A stretch of DNA of 6,510 bases from DATJBC01 sp035515515 (lineage in GTDB: Bacteria; Actinomycetota; Acidimicrobiia; Acidimicrobiales; UBA8190). The notes beneath the pieces were generated by a model, which saw only the letters and a program-made list of their open reading frames with translations, made no database searches and was not told the origin of the DNA. Each line of letters begins with the position of its first letter. Within the stretch, counting starts at the first letter, position 1. Shown here in pieces: positions 1-5,957 of this stretch. The DNA lies in assembly GCA_035515515.1 (NCBI GenBank), contig DATJBC010000301.1:1-6510 (forward strand). The letters are read 5' to 3'. A program made the position numbers and the translations under genes.

Positions 1-361
1 CGGTGGCGCTCACCGCCAGGGCGACGGTGATGGGGGGCAGGCTGCGCCGCCGGCGGCCGGGGCCGGCCTGGCCCGACCGGCGGACCTCCGAACGCGACCG
101 CTGGCGCTCACGACGGGGGGCGGTGCGCCGCTCGGGGGGACGGGGGCGCTCCCGGGGGGCGCCCGCCGGCCCGGCGGGCCCGGCCCCGGGGGGCGCGGAC
201 AGCCGGCCGGGGGCGGTGGCCACCGACCCCCCGCCGGCCCGTGGGGGCCGGTCGCCGAGCTGATCGCCGCTCCAGCTCACCCCACCATCCTGGACCCGGG
301 CGGTGGCGCGCGGGGTGACCGTGAGGGCCGCCCGGCGCCTGGTCGGGGTGCGCCTGGCCAT
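1..361 (-). CDS. Unrecognised Arg/Pro-rich protein, N-terminal 120 residues (runs off left edge)
   Basis: An open frame starts with ATG at 361-359 and stays open to the window edge. The ATG shares one base with the permease stop (TGATG), the usual arrangement for translational re-initiation, and no Shine-Dalgarno sequence is needed or seen. Residues 1 to about 105 are rich in Arg, Pro, Gly and Ala and look disordered. Basic clusters occur at residues 3-10, 79-90 and 103-106 (RRRR). From about residue 107 the chain turns hydrophobic (SLPPITVALAVSAT), probably the start of a transmembrane helix with the basic tail in the cytoplasm. In-frame GTG codons at 280 and 223 are alternative starts; one would shorten the tail. 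Codons in this frame keep the G/C third-position bias. I do not recognise the family. Position after the permease suggests an envelope protein co-produced with the transporter, which is inference. Without the C-terminal part no function can be given. Confidence 0.6.
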   Translation of the reverse strand, partial: MARRTPTRRRAALTVTPRATARVQDGGVSWSGDQLGDRPPRAGGGSVATAPGRLSAPPGAGPAGPAGAPRERPRPPERRTAPRRERQRSRSEVRRSGQAGPGRRRRSLPPITVALAVSAT

Positions 362-2331
362 CAGCGGGCGGCCAGCACGGGCTGCTGGAGGCGCTCGTCG
401 CGCCCCGCGGCTCCCGCCGCCCCCGCCCCGGCGGGGGCGGCCTCGGCCTCGCCGGCGAGCACGGGGCCGGCCGCGGGGAGCACCCGGCGGAGGCGCTCGG
501 CGATACCGGGGACGACGCCGTCGGGGTAGGAGCCCAGGGTGATGCCGGCCAGGCCGGTGGTGAGGAACTCGAGGTTGTTGGCGAGCGACGGGAAGCGGTT
601 GGCGAGGATCTGGATCACGCCGAGCGAGAGGCCGCCGAAGAGCGCCCCGCTGGTGGTGCTCACGCCGTAGAGGACGACGAGCAGCAGCACCGGCAGGCTC
701 TGCTCCATCTGGAAGTCGAGGGTGCCGGCCACCGTCTTCATGGCCCCGAGCAGGGCCCCCGCCACGCCCGCCATCCCCGCCGAGAGGGCGAACACCGCCA
801 GCTTGGTGGTGGTCACGTTGAGGCCCAGGGTCACGCAGGCCGCCTGGGAGTCCTTGGTGGCCGACAGCACGCGGCCGAAGGGCCCCCGGCGCAGGGCGAG
901 CAGGCCCACCGACATGAGGGCGAACACCACCGCCAGGAAGACGATGTAGGCGTGCTGCCCCGAGACGTGCAGCCCGAAGAGGTTCGGCTTGGCGATGGGG
1001 ACCGAGCCGTCGAAGGTGAACACCGACGGTGCCGGGAAGAACATGTTGTCCATGGCCACGGCGAAGGCCATGGTGGCCAGGGCCAGGTACAGGCCCCGGA
1101 AGCGCAGGGTGAAGAGCCCGATGACCGCCCCCACCCCGCCCGCCAGCACGAGGGCGGCCACCAGCCCCAGGGGCGAGCCGCCGTGGCCCAGCTTGTACAT
1201 GGCGAAGGCGCCCAGGCCGGCGAAGGTCATCTGGCACAGAGACACCTGGCCGCCCCACCCCGTGAGCGGCACCAGCGACAACAGCACGAGCCCCGTGGCG
1301 AGCCCCACGCCCAGGTCCTGGAGGTCCGCGCTGGGCACCACGGCGGTGGCCATCACGGTGGCGGCCACCAGCGCGCCGCCCCCCGCCAGCGAGCGGCGCA
1401 GCGACGGCACCGCCAGCGCGCCCCGCCGCATGGCCAGGCGGCCGTGCTCGATGGTGTCCGAGGGCAGGACGAGCAGCACGACGAAGAGGGCGATCACCGG
1501 GATCGACAGCCGCAGGCCCTGCATGGGGGTGGACCCCCAGAAGCCGCTCGTGGGCAGGTACCCCACCGCGTAGGAGCCCAGCAGGCCGAGCCCCAGCGAC
1601 CCGGCGAAGGTGAGCGGCAGGTTGCGCAGGCGGCCGAACATGGCCGCCGCGTAGGCGTTCACGACCAGCAGCGTCAGGTTGAAGACGTTCAGCTGGAGCT
1701 GCGGGGCGATGAGGATGCCGGCCAGCGCGGCCAGCGACGAGCCGAAGGCCCAGCTGAACGTGCCGATCCAGGCCGGGCGGGCCCCGTTCAGGGCGGCCAG
1801 GTCGCGGTTGTCGACCACGGCCCGCATGGCGATGCCGATGCGGGTGCGGTAGAGGAAGACGCGCAGGAACCCGGCCAGGCACAGCGCCACCAGCACCGTG
1901 ACGGCCTGGTGCCAGCTGACGCTCACCCCGAAGAGCGTGAAGCCGTGCCCCCGGAAGAACACGGGCGCCACCGCCGTCTTCTGCGACCACAGGTAGAGGG
2001 CCACGCCGATGAGCAGCACCATGAGCCCCACCGTGACCACCAGGGACACCGCCAGGGTGTTGCCCCGCGTGCGGCGCACGAAGACCAGCTCCACGAGCGC
2101 CCCGAAGGCGGGCGCCACCACGAGCACGACGAGCGGCAGGGCGAGCAGCTGGGGGACGTGCCAGGGCACGGCGAACTGCCAGTAGAGGAAGGCCATCACC
2201 ATGCCGATGGCGCCGTGGCCGATGTTGAAGATGCCCGAGGTGGAGTAGGTGACCACGAGCCCGCTGGCGGCCACCGCGTAGGCGGCCCCCGTGAAGACCC
2301 CGATGATGGTGAACGTCAGGAATTGGTGCAC
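361..2331 (-). CDS. livHM: Fused LivH-LivM branched-chain amino-acid-type ABC transporter permease
   Basis: This 656-residue protein carries both inner-membrane permeases of a HAAT/LIV-type importer in one chain. Residues 1 to about 295 are LivH-like, with the typical N-terminal block YSTSGIFNIGHGAIGM (29-44) and a cytoplasmic coupling loop near 158-190 (RTRIGIAMRAVVDNRDLAAL). Residues 296-315 form a short basic linker. Residues 316 to about 610 are LivM-like, with LTGWGGQVSLCQMTFAGLGAF (356-376 region) and a second coupling loop near 481-512 (RRGPFGRVLSATKDSQA). The last 40 residues are an Ala-rich tail. About 16 to 18 hydrophobic segments can be read. The GTG start at 2331 is chosen because homology to LivH begins there; upstream residues in this frame are the antisense-like shadow of the binding protein. 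GAGG at 2340-2343 is a modest ribosome binding site. It lies 32 bp after the binding-protein gene. Substrate is unknown; the family moves branched-chain amino acids, amides, urea and other small organics. Confidence 0.93.
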   Translation of the reverse strand: MHQFLTFTIIGVFTGAAYAVAASGLVVTYSTSGIFNIGHGAIGMVMAFLYWQFAVPWHVPQLLALPLVVLVVAPAFGALVELVFVRRTRGNTLAVSLVVTVGLMVLLIGVALYLWSQKTAVAPVFFRGHGFTLFGVSVSWHQAVTVLVALCLAGFLRVFLYRTRIGIAMRAVVDNRDLAALNGARPAWIGTFSWAFGSSLAALAGILIAPQLQLNVFNLTLLVVNAYAAAMFGRLRNLPLTFAGSLGLGLLGSYAVGYLPTSGFWGSTPMQGLRLSIPVIALFVVLLVLPSDTIEHGRLAMRRGALAVPSLRRSLAGGGALVAATVMATAVVPSADLQDLGVGLATGLVLLSLVPLTGWGGQVSLCQMTFAGLGAFAMYKLGHGGSPLGLVAALVLAGGVGAVIGLFTLRFRGLYLALATMAFAVAMDNMFFPAPSVFTFDGSVPIAKPNLFGLHVSGQHAYIVFLAVVFALMSVGLLALRRGPFGRVLSATKDSQAACVTLGLNVTTTKLAVFALSAGMAGVAGALLGAMKTVAGTLDFQMEQSLPVLLLVVLYGVSTTSGALFGGLSLGVIQILANRFPSLANNLEFLTTGLAGITLGSYPDGVVPGIAERLRRVLPAAGPVLAGEAEAAPAGAGAAGAAGRDERLQQPVLAAR

Positions 2332-2363
2332 GGCACGCGCCTCGGGCTCATGGGTGTCGGGCC

Positions 2364-3863
2364 TCAGTACTGGACGAGCGACCCCGACGTGCAGTCGAAG
2401 GCGTTGGCCTGGGAGGGGTAGAGCCGGGCGAAGCCGTTGCCCTGGACCTTGTCGTAGGCGAAGCACTTGCTCGGGACCTTCTGGCCGAAGCTCGTGTCGG
2501 GTGGTTGGACGCCGTTGCCGTTCCACGCGCCGATCTGCTGCAGCTGCTGGACGAGCGTGGCCCGCGTGAGGTGCGTCCCCGCCGCCTTGGCCGCCTGGAG
2601 GAAGGCCAGCCCCGCCGACCAGGCGAACTCGGCGAAGATGTCGTGCTTCCAGCCCGGCGCCACGCGGTTCATCCACGACTCGAACAGGGCCATGCCCGGG
2701 TTGGGGGCGTCCTCGTAGGGGGTGGTCGCCATGAGCACGAGGTCGCCGTTGGCGTCGCCCTGGGCCTCGGACAGGAAGTGCTGGCCGTACTCCTCGGAGA
2801 ACCAGTCGACCACCTGCGGCTGGTAGTTGGCCTGGGCCATGGCCTGCAGCAGGCGGGCCGCGGAGTTGTCGTCGGAGTACTCGGTGACGTACTGCACGCC
2901 GGCCGACTGCATCTTGGCCACGTAGGGGGCGTAGTTGGGCTCGGTGGCGGAGACGGCGACGGTGTAGATGTAGTTGAAGCCCACCGACTGGTAGGCCTTC
3001 ATCTCCGCGGCGGCCTGCTCCTGGGTGGCCGGGACCTGCAGGTAGATCATGGCGGCGTGGGTCACGGCGTTGGGGTACTGGGACTTGAGCCACACCGCCG
3101 GTCCCGTGGCCCAGTAGTGCGCGTTGCCGGGGCTCGCCCCGAAGGCGTTGGGGACGTTGCCCATCTCGTGCGTCGACAGCTCGGCGCCCACGTAGGGGAT
3201 GCCGCAGCCCTGGACGGTCGCCGCCCCGCCGTTGTCGAAGCCCGAGGCGCTGCCCACCAGGGCGAAGGTCGACTTGCAGGCCTGGGCGGCGTCGGACGCG
3301 TTCTGCGAGGCGTCGTTCTGGTCGTCGTAGGTGATGACCTTGAGCTGCCGTCCGCAGATGCCGCCTGTGCTGTTGACGTAGTCGGCGAAGGCCTCGGTGG
3401 CGTCCCGGGCGCTCTGGGTCAGCCCGGGGGCCACCCCCGAGATGCTCGTGATGTTGCCGACGGTGATGGTGCTGGCGGTGATGCCCACGTCGGTGGCGCC
3501 GCCGTTGTTGGAGGCGTTGCACGCCGCCGAGGTGGCGCCCGCACCCGCGCCGCTCCCCGCCGCGGCGGTGGCGCCCTTCGAGGCGCCGGCGGCCGCCGCG
3601 GTGGCCCGGGCGCTCCCGGCCGTGCCCGCGCTCCCGGCCGTGCCCGCGCCGGCGCCCGTGGCCGCGCCGGCGCCCGAGGCGTCGCTGTTGGTGCCCAGCG
3701 CGCCCGCCCCGGCGCTGCCGTTCCCGCTGGTGGCGCCCTCGGCCACCCGCAGGGCGCCGCCCGTGAGGCGCGAGCCGCACGCGCTGGACAGCACGGCCAC
3801 GAGGGCCACGGCCAGCACCGCCCCCCGCCGTGCCCGGCGCCCCCGGGCCACGCGGCGCGTCAC
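2364..3863 (-). CDS. LivK-like ABC transporter solute-binding lipoprotein
   Basis: This 499-residue protein is the extracytoplasmic binding component that delivers solute to the LivHM permease. The N-terminus is basic (RRVARGRRARR), followed by a hydrophobic stretch and VLSSACGS, a relaxed lipobox with C29 as likely lipidated residue (Ser rather than Leu at -3). Residues about 36-118 are a long Gly/Ala/Ser/Thr linker containing degenerate six-residue repeats. The type 1 periplasmic-binding fold (Peripla_BP_6-like) starts near VGITASTITVGNITSISG (126-143) and continues through FADYVNSTGGICGRQLKVI (159-177) and YDDQNDASQN (179-188) to the end. Cysteines 170, 197, 220, 467 and 491 could form disulphides. 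The GTG start at 3863 overlaps the upstream stop by four bases (GTGA) and has GGGGAG five bases upstream. The frame remains open to 4403, but that extension lies over the upstream gene and would bury the signal peptide. The solute cannot be deduced. Confidence 0.93.
   Translation of the reverse strand: MTRRVARGRRARRGAVLAVALVAVLSSACGSRLTGGALRVAEGATSGNGSAGAGALGTNSDASGAGAATGAGAGTAGSAGTAGSARATAAAAGASKGATAAAGSGAGAGATSAACNASNNGGATDVGITASTITVGNITSISGVAPGLTQSARDATEAFADYVNSTGGICGRQLKVITYDDQNDASQNASDAAQACKSTFALVGSASGFDNGGAATVQGCGIPYVGAELSTHEMGNVPNAFGASPGNAHYWATGPAVWLKSQYPNAVTHAAMIYLQVPATQEQAAAEMKAYQSVGFNYIYTVAVSATEPNYAPYVAKMQSAGVQYVTEYSDDNSAARLLQAMAQANYQPQVVDWFSEEYGQHFLSEAQGDANGDLVLMATTPYEDAPNPGMALFESWMNRVAPGWKHDIFAEFAWSAGLAFLQAAKAAGTHLTRATLVQQLQQIGAWNGNGVQPPDTSFGQKVPSKCFAYDKVQGNGFARLYPSQANAFDCTSGSLVQY
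3610..3681 (-). repeat. 18-bp-period degenerate tandem repeats in the binding-protein linker
   Basis: Two exact adjacent 18-base units lie at 3612-3629 and 3630-3647, and a second pair with the same period shares 13 bases at 3646-3658 and 3664-3676. In the protein they give four related hexapeptides (SGAGAA, TGAGAG, TAGSAG, TAGSAR) between the lipidated cysteine and the solute-binding fold. The period is a multiple of three, so copy-number change would keep the frame and alter tether length. Confidence 0.7.
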
Positions 3864-4378
3864 GGGCGCTCCCCGGGACGGGCGCCGGTCTCGGCCCGGC
3901 GTGCGGGCTGGGCGCCCCAGGGCCGGTCCTCGGCGTCGTGCCCGTTGCTGCCCGCCGCCGCCCGCGCGGCGTCGGCGGTGATGGCGTCCAGGGCGCGGTC
4001 GACGCGCGCCAGGGTCTGCTCGACGCGCGCCGCGTAGCGGCCGTTGTCCTCCATCATGCGTACCAGCCAGGCCGCGAAGAAGAGGAAGCCGCCGCCGGCC
4101 ACCAGCGCCACCCCCAGCAGCCCGCCCGAGATCAGGTAGGGGATCTCCTGGAAGAGGTACGCGCTGTGCGCCGCGCCGTACCAGCCCAGCACGATGATGA
4201 CCAGGCCCAGCCCCATGCCGGTGGCCCCCGCCACGAGCAGGGCCCGCTTGACGTCCACCGACGGCCGCCGCCGCAGCCCGTCGAGGGCGCGCCCCAGGCT
4301 GGCCAGCCGGGCGCCCACCGGCGCCTGGCGGCCGTGCGCGGCCGCCCCCGTGCGCGTCGTCATCGTCCAGCCCGTCAT
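3860..4378 (-). CDS. Small two-transmembrane-segment protein of unknown function
   Basis: This 172-residue protein has two hydrophobic helices: about residues 46-67 (ALLVAGATGMGLGLVIIVLG) and 82-107 (LISGGLLGVALVAGGGFLFF). They are joined by a short aromatic loop, WYGAAHSAYLFQEIP (67-80). The N-terminal 45 residues are basic, so both ends are probably cytoplasmic and the loop outside. After the second helix comes an amphipathic, charged stretch (about 108-142, RMMEDNGRYAARVEQTLARV) that could form a coiled coil, then a polar Pro/Arg tail. The ATG at 4378 is chosen because a strong purine-rich ribosome binding site precedes it; a second ATG at 4363 is possible. Its stop overlaps the binding-protein start (GTGA), so the two are likely made together. 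I do not recognise a family. A role as an accessory membrane partner or scaffold of the transporter is inference from position only. Confidence 0.85.
   Translation of the reverse strand: MTGWTMTTRTGAAAHGRQAPVGARLASLGRALDGLRRRPSVDVKRALLVAGATGMGLGLVIIVLGWYGAAHSAYLFQEIPYLISGGLLGVALVAGGGFLFFAAWLVRMMEDNGRYAARVEQTLARVDRALDAITADAARAAAGSNGHDAEDRPWGAQPARRAETGARPGERP
3869..3874 (-). promoter_or_regulatory. Ribosome binding site of the solute-binding protein
   Basis: GGGGAG on the minus strand sits five bases before the GTG at 3863, inside the end of the upstream coding region. It supports the 3863 start over the longer open frame reaching 4403. Confidence 0.6.
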
Positions 4379-4442
4379 CGCCCTCCCCCTCGTCGGTCTC
4401 CACAGGTCGCGGCGGCGTCGGTGCCGCGCGGCGCGGCCGCCT
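4379..4442 (-). other. 64-bp intergenic gap, the largest in the window
   Basis: This is the widest non-coding stretch seen. It holds the ribosome binding site at its downstream end. GGCGGC at 4411-4416 and GCCGCC at 4436-4441 could pair with a 19-base loop, but no T-run follows, so an intrinsic terminator is not supported. No -10/-35 pair is recognisable in this GC-rich stretch, so an internal promoter is possible but not shown. Confidence 0.5.
4381..4391 (-). promoter_or_regulatory. Strong purine-rich ribosome binding site before the two-helix protein
   Basis: The minus strand reads GAGGGGGAGGG immediately before GCG and the ATG at 4378. It is the best Shine-Dalgarno match in the window and fixes the start of the two-helix gene. 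Its strength fits a gene that must initiate independently after a 64-bp gap and then carry ribosomes into the coupled binding-protein gene. Confidence 0.7.
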
Positions 4443-5957
4443 TCACGGTCCCCCCAGGTCCTCGCCGGTGCACACCGGCCCGGCGCCGAGCATGGCCACC
4501 GCCCGGTCGGCGCGCAGCAGCACCAGGGCGAGCAGCCCGGCCAGCACCAGCCCCAGCACGATGAGGCCGGCGCCGATGCCCTTGAACAACGCGGCGGGCG
4601 CCGTCGTCAGCGCGGCCGGCACGGCCGTCCCCGCGCCCCCCGAGGGCGAGCCGCCCGCCGTGCCGGGGGTGCCCGGGGTGCCGGGGGTACCCGGGGTGAA
4701 GCCGCCGCCGTCCCCGGTGGGCGAGAGCCCCGCGGCCCCCGGCCCGCCGCTCGACAGCGGGAGCCCGGCCAGGCCACCGCCGTCGCCCCCCGAGGCGTCG
4801 AAGGAGGGCGACGCCGCCGAGTTCACGTTGATCCAGCCCAGGTCGATGGTGAGGGTCTGGGCGTTGGGCAGGGGCAGGGGCAGCTGCTCGATCTGGCTGG
4901 CGAGCTGCCCGGGCAGCATCGTGGTGAGCTTGGCGAGGCCCTTGTCGAAGGTCGTCAGGTCGATCACGACCTGCAGGCCGTCGAGCTGGCGCTCGCCCGA
5001 GGGCCCGTCGACGGTGTCGGTCGGGTTGGTGAGCGTCATGGTGATGCCCGCGGTGGCGAGCACCTGGGACACCGACGGGGACAGGGCCCCGAGCACGGGG
5101 ATGGGGGAGGGCGAGGCCGGGGTGTGCACCCCCGAGGAGTCCACCGTCACCGCCTGCCCCGCCACCGACACCTGGGCCACGGTGCTCGACCCGTTCACGG
5201 TGGCCTGGTTGCCGTCGCTGGTGGCGCTGGCGTTCGACGTCACCTGCCCCACGGTGACGAGCCCGCCGGCGATGGACACGTCGTGGGCCGAGGACGTCGC
5301 CTGGGCCACGGCGTCGCCGGCGCTGTCCACCGTGCTCTGCACGGCCGACCCCACGGTCTGGGCGCTCACCATGCCGGCCGGGACGCTGCCGGTGCCGCCC
5401 AGCGCGCCCAGCGCCGAGGTGGCCGTGCTGGCGGCGTCGGTGGTGGCGGCGTCCATGGTCACGGTGCCGTTGTCGTTGCTCTTGGCGTCGGGCCCCTGGG
5501 GGAACGCCGCGCTGGCCTGCAGCGGCCACGGCCCGGGGTTGGGGAGGGTCGGGGTGTTGGAGCCGAAGTAGGGCTCCAGGTAGGGGTCCAGGAGCAGGTT
5601 GAGCTGGCTGGCGCCGTTGGCCGCCACCTCGCCGGGCCAGAACACCGAGGCCAGCGACTGCCCGGTGGGCCCGGCGTCGAAGGTCGCCGTCGAGTAGCCC
5701 AGGTCGGCCTCCGCCGAGGGGGTGGCCGGGATGGGGAGGTTGGGCTGCTCGTAGAAGACGCTCATCCCCGAGCCCGTGGCCGTGAGGGTGTAGCCGCCCA
5801 GGGCGTTGGCGCCCCCCGCCGCCCCGCCCGCACTCGAGCCCGCCCCCGACCCGCCCCCGCCGGAGGTGTCGGCCCCCGCCGGGGCGGCCCCCAGGAGGAG
5901 CCCGCCCGCCGCCACCAGGGCCCCCACGGCACCGAGGCCGGCGCGCCGGGCGCTCAT
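4443..5957 (-). CDS. Secreted protein with C-terminal membrane anchor (choice-of-anchor-like), transporter-linked
   Basis: This 504-residue protein has a signal peptide at its N-terminus (basic SARR, hydrophobic core, likely cut after APAGA at residue 29). A Gly/Ser-rich stretch follows (32-50). The body, about 52-380, is rich in Ala, Ser, Thr and Val, and includes a segment with alternating beta-like pattern (about 225-277: DVSIAGGLVTVGQVTSNASA, then VSVAGQAVTVDSSGVH). That pattern resembles the secreted 'choice-of-anchor' proteins of actinomycetes; the match is from memory and loose. Residues 388-447 are a Gly/Pro/Ser spacer with four TPG repeats, then a single membrane helix (about 460-482) followed by arginines and a short cytoplasmic tail. 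So a large domain is held outside the membrane by one helix. Its ATG overlaps the livF stop (ATGA) with no Shine-Dalgarno sequence visible, so translation probably depends on livF. Function is unknown; a surface accessory to the importer is inference. Confidence 0.87.
   Translation of the reverse strand: MSARRAGLGAVGALVAAGGLLLGAAPAGADTSGGGGSGAGSSAGGAAGGANALGGYTLTATGSGMSVFYEQPNLPIPATPSAEADLGYSTATFDAGPTGQSLASVFWPGEVAANGASQLNLLLDPYLEPYFGSNTPTLPNPGPWPLQASAAFPQGPDAKSNDNGTVTMDAATTDAASTATSALGALGGTGSVPAGMVSAQTVGSAVQSTVDSAGDAVAQATSSAHDVSIAGGLVTVGQVTSNASATSDGNQATVNGSSTVAQVSVAGQAVTVDSSGVHTPASPSPIPVLGALSPSVSQVLATAGITMTLTNPTDTVDGPSGERQLDGLQVVIDLTTFDKGLAKLTTMLPGQLASQIEQLPLPLPNAQTLTIDLGWINVNSAASPSFDASGGDGGGLAGLPLSSGGPGAAGLSPTGDGGGFTPGTPGTPGTPGTAGGSPSGGAGTAVPAALTTAPAALFKGIGAGLIVLGLVLAGLLALVLLRADRAVAMLGAGPVCTGEDLGGP
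4660..4698 (-). repeat. Four 9-bp repeats encoding (TPG)4 before the membrane anchor
   Basis: Four nine-base units, alternating between GTGCCGGGG-like and GTGCCCGGG-like on the plus strand, run from 4660 to 4695. They encode TPGTPGTPGTPG in the spacer just outside the membrane helix of the anchored protein. Such a repeat can vary in copy number without breaking the frame and would set the distance from the membrane. Confidence 0.7.

Noticed and set aside
952..2421. A 489-codon open frame on the plus strand opposite the permease
   Set aside because: It is rich in Gln, His, Arg and Gly with no hydrophobic core, as expected from the complement of a GC-rich membrane-protein gene; the minus strand frame has clear LivHM homology.
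2505..4037. A 510-codon plus-strand frame opposite the binding protein
   Set aside because: Low-complexity Gly/Arg/Val/Ala composition and complete overlap with a convincing solute-binding protein gene; an antisense shadow.
2364..4403. Start of the binding protein at 4403 giving 679 residues
   Set aside because: The extra 180 residues are low-complexity shadow over the two-helix gene and would place the signal peptide and lipobox in the middle of the chain.
4411..4441. Hairpin between GGCGGC and GCCGCC as a terminator
   Set aside because: Only six pairs, a 19-base loop and no T-run; such pairings arise by chance in sequence this GC-rich.
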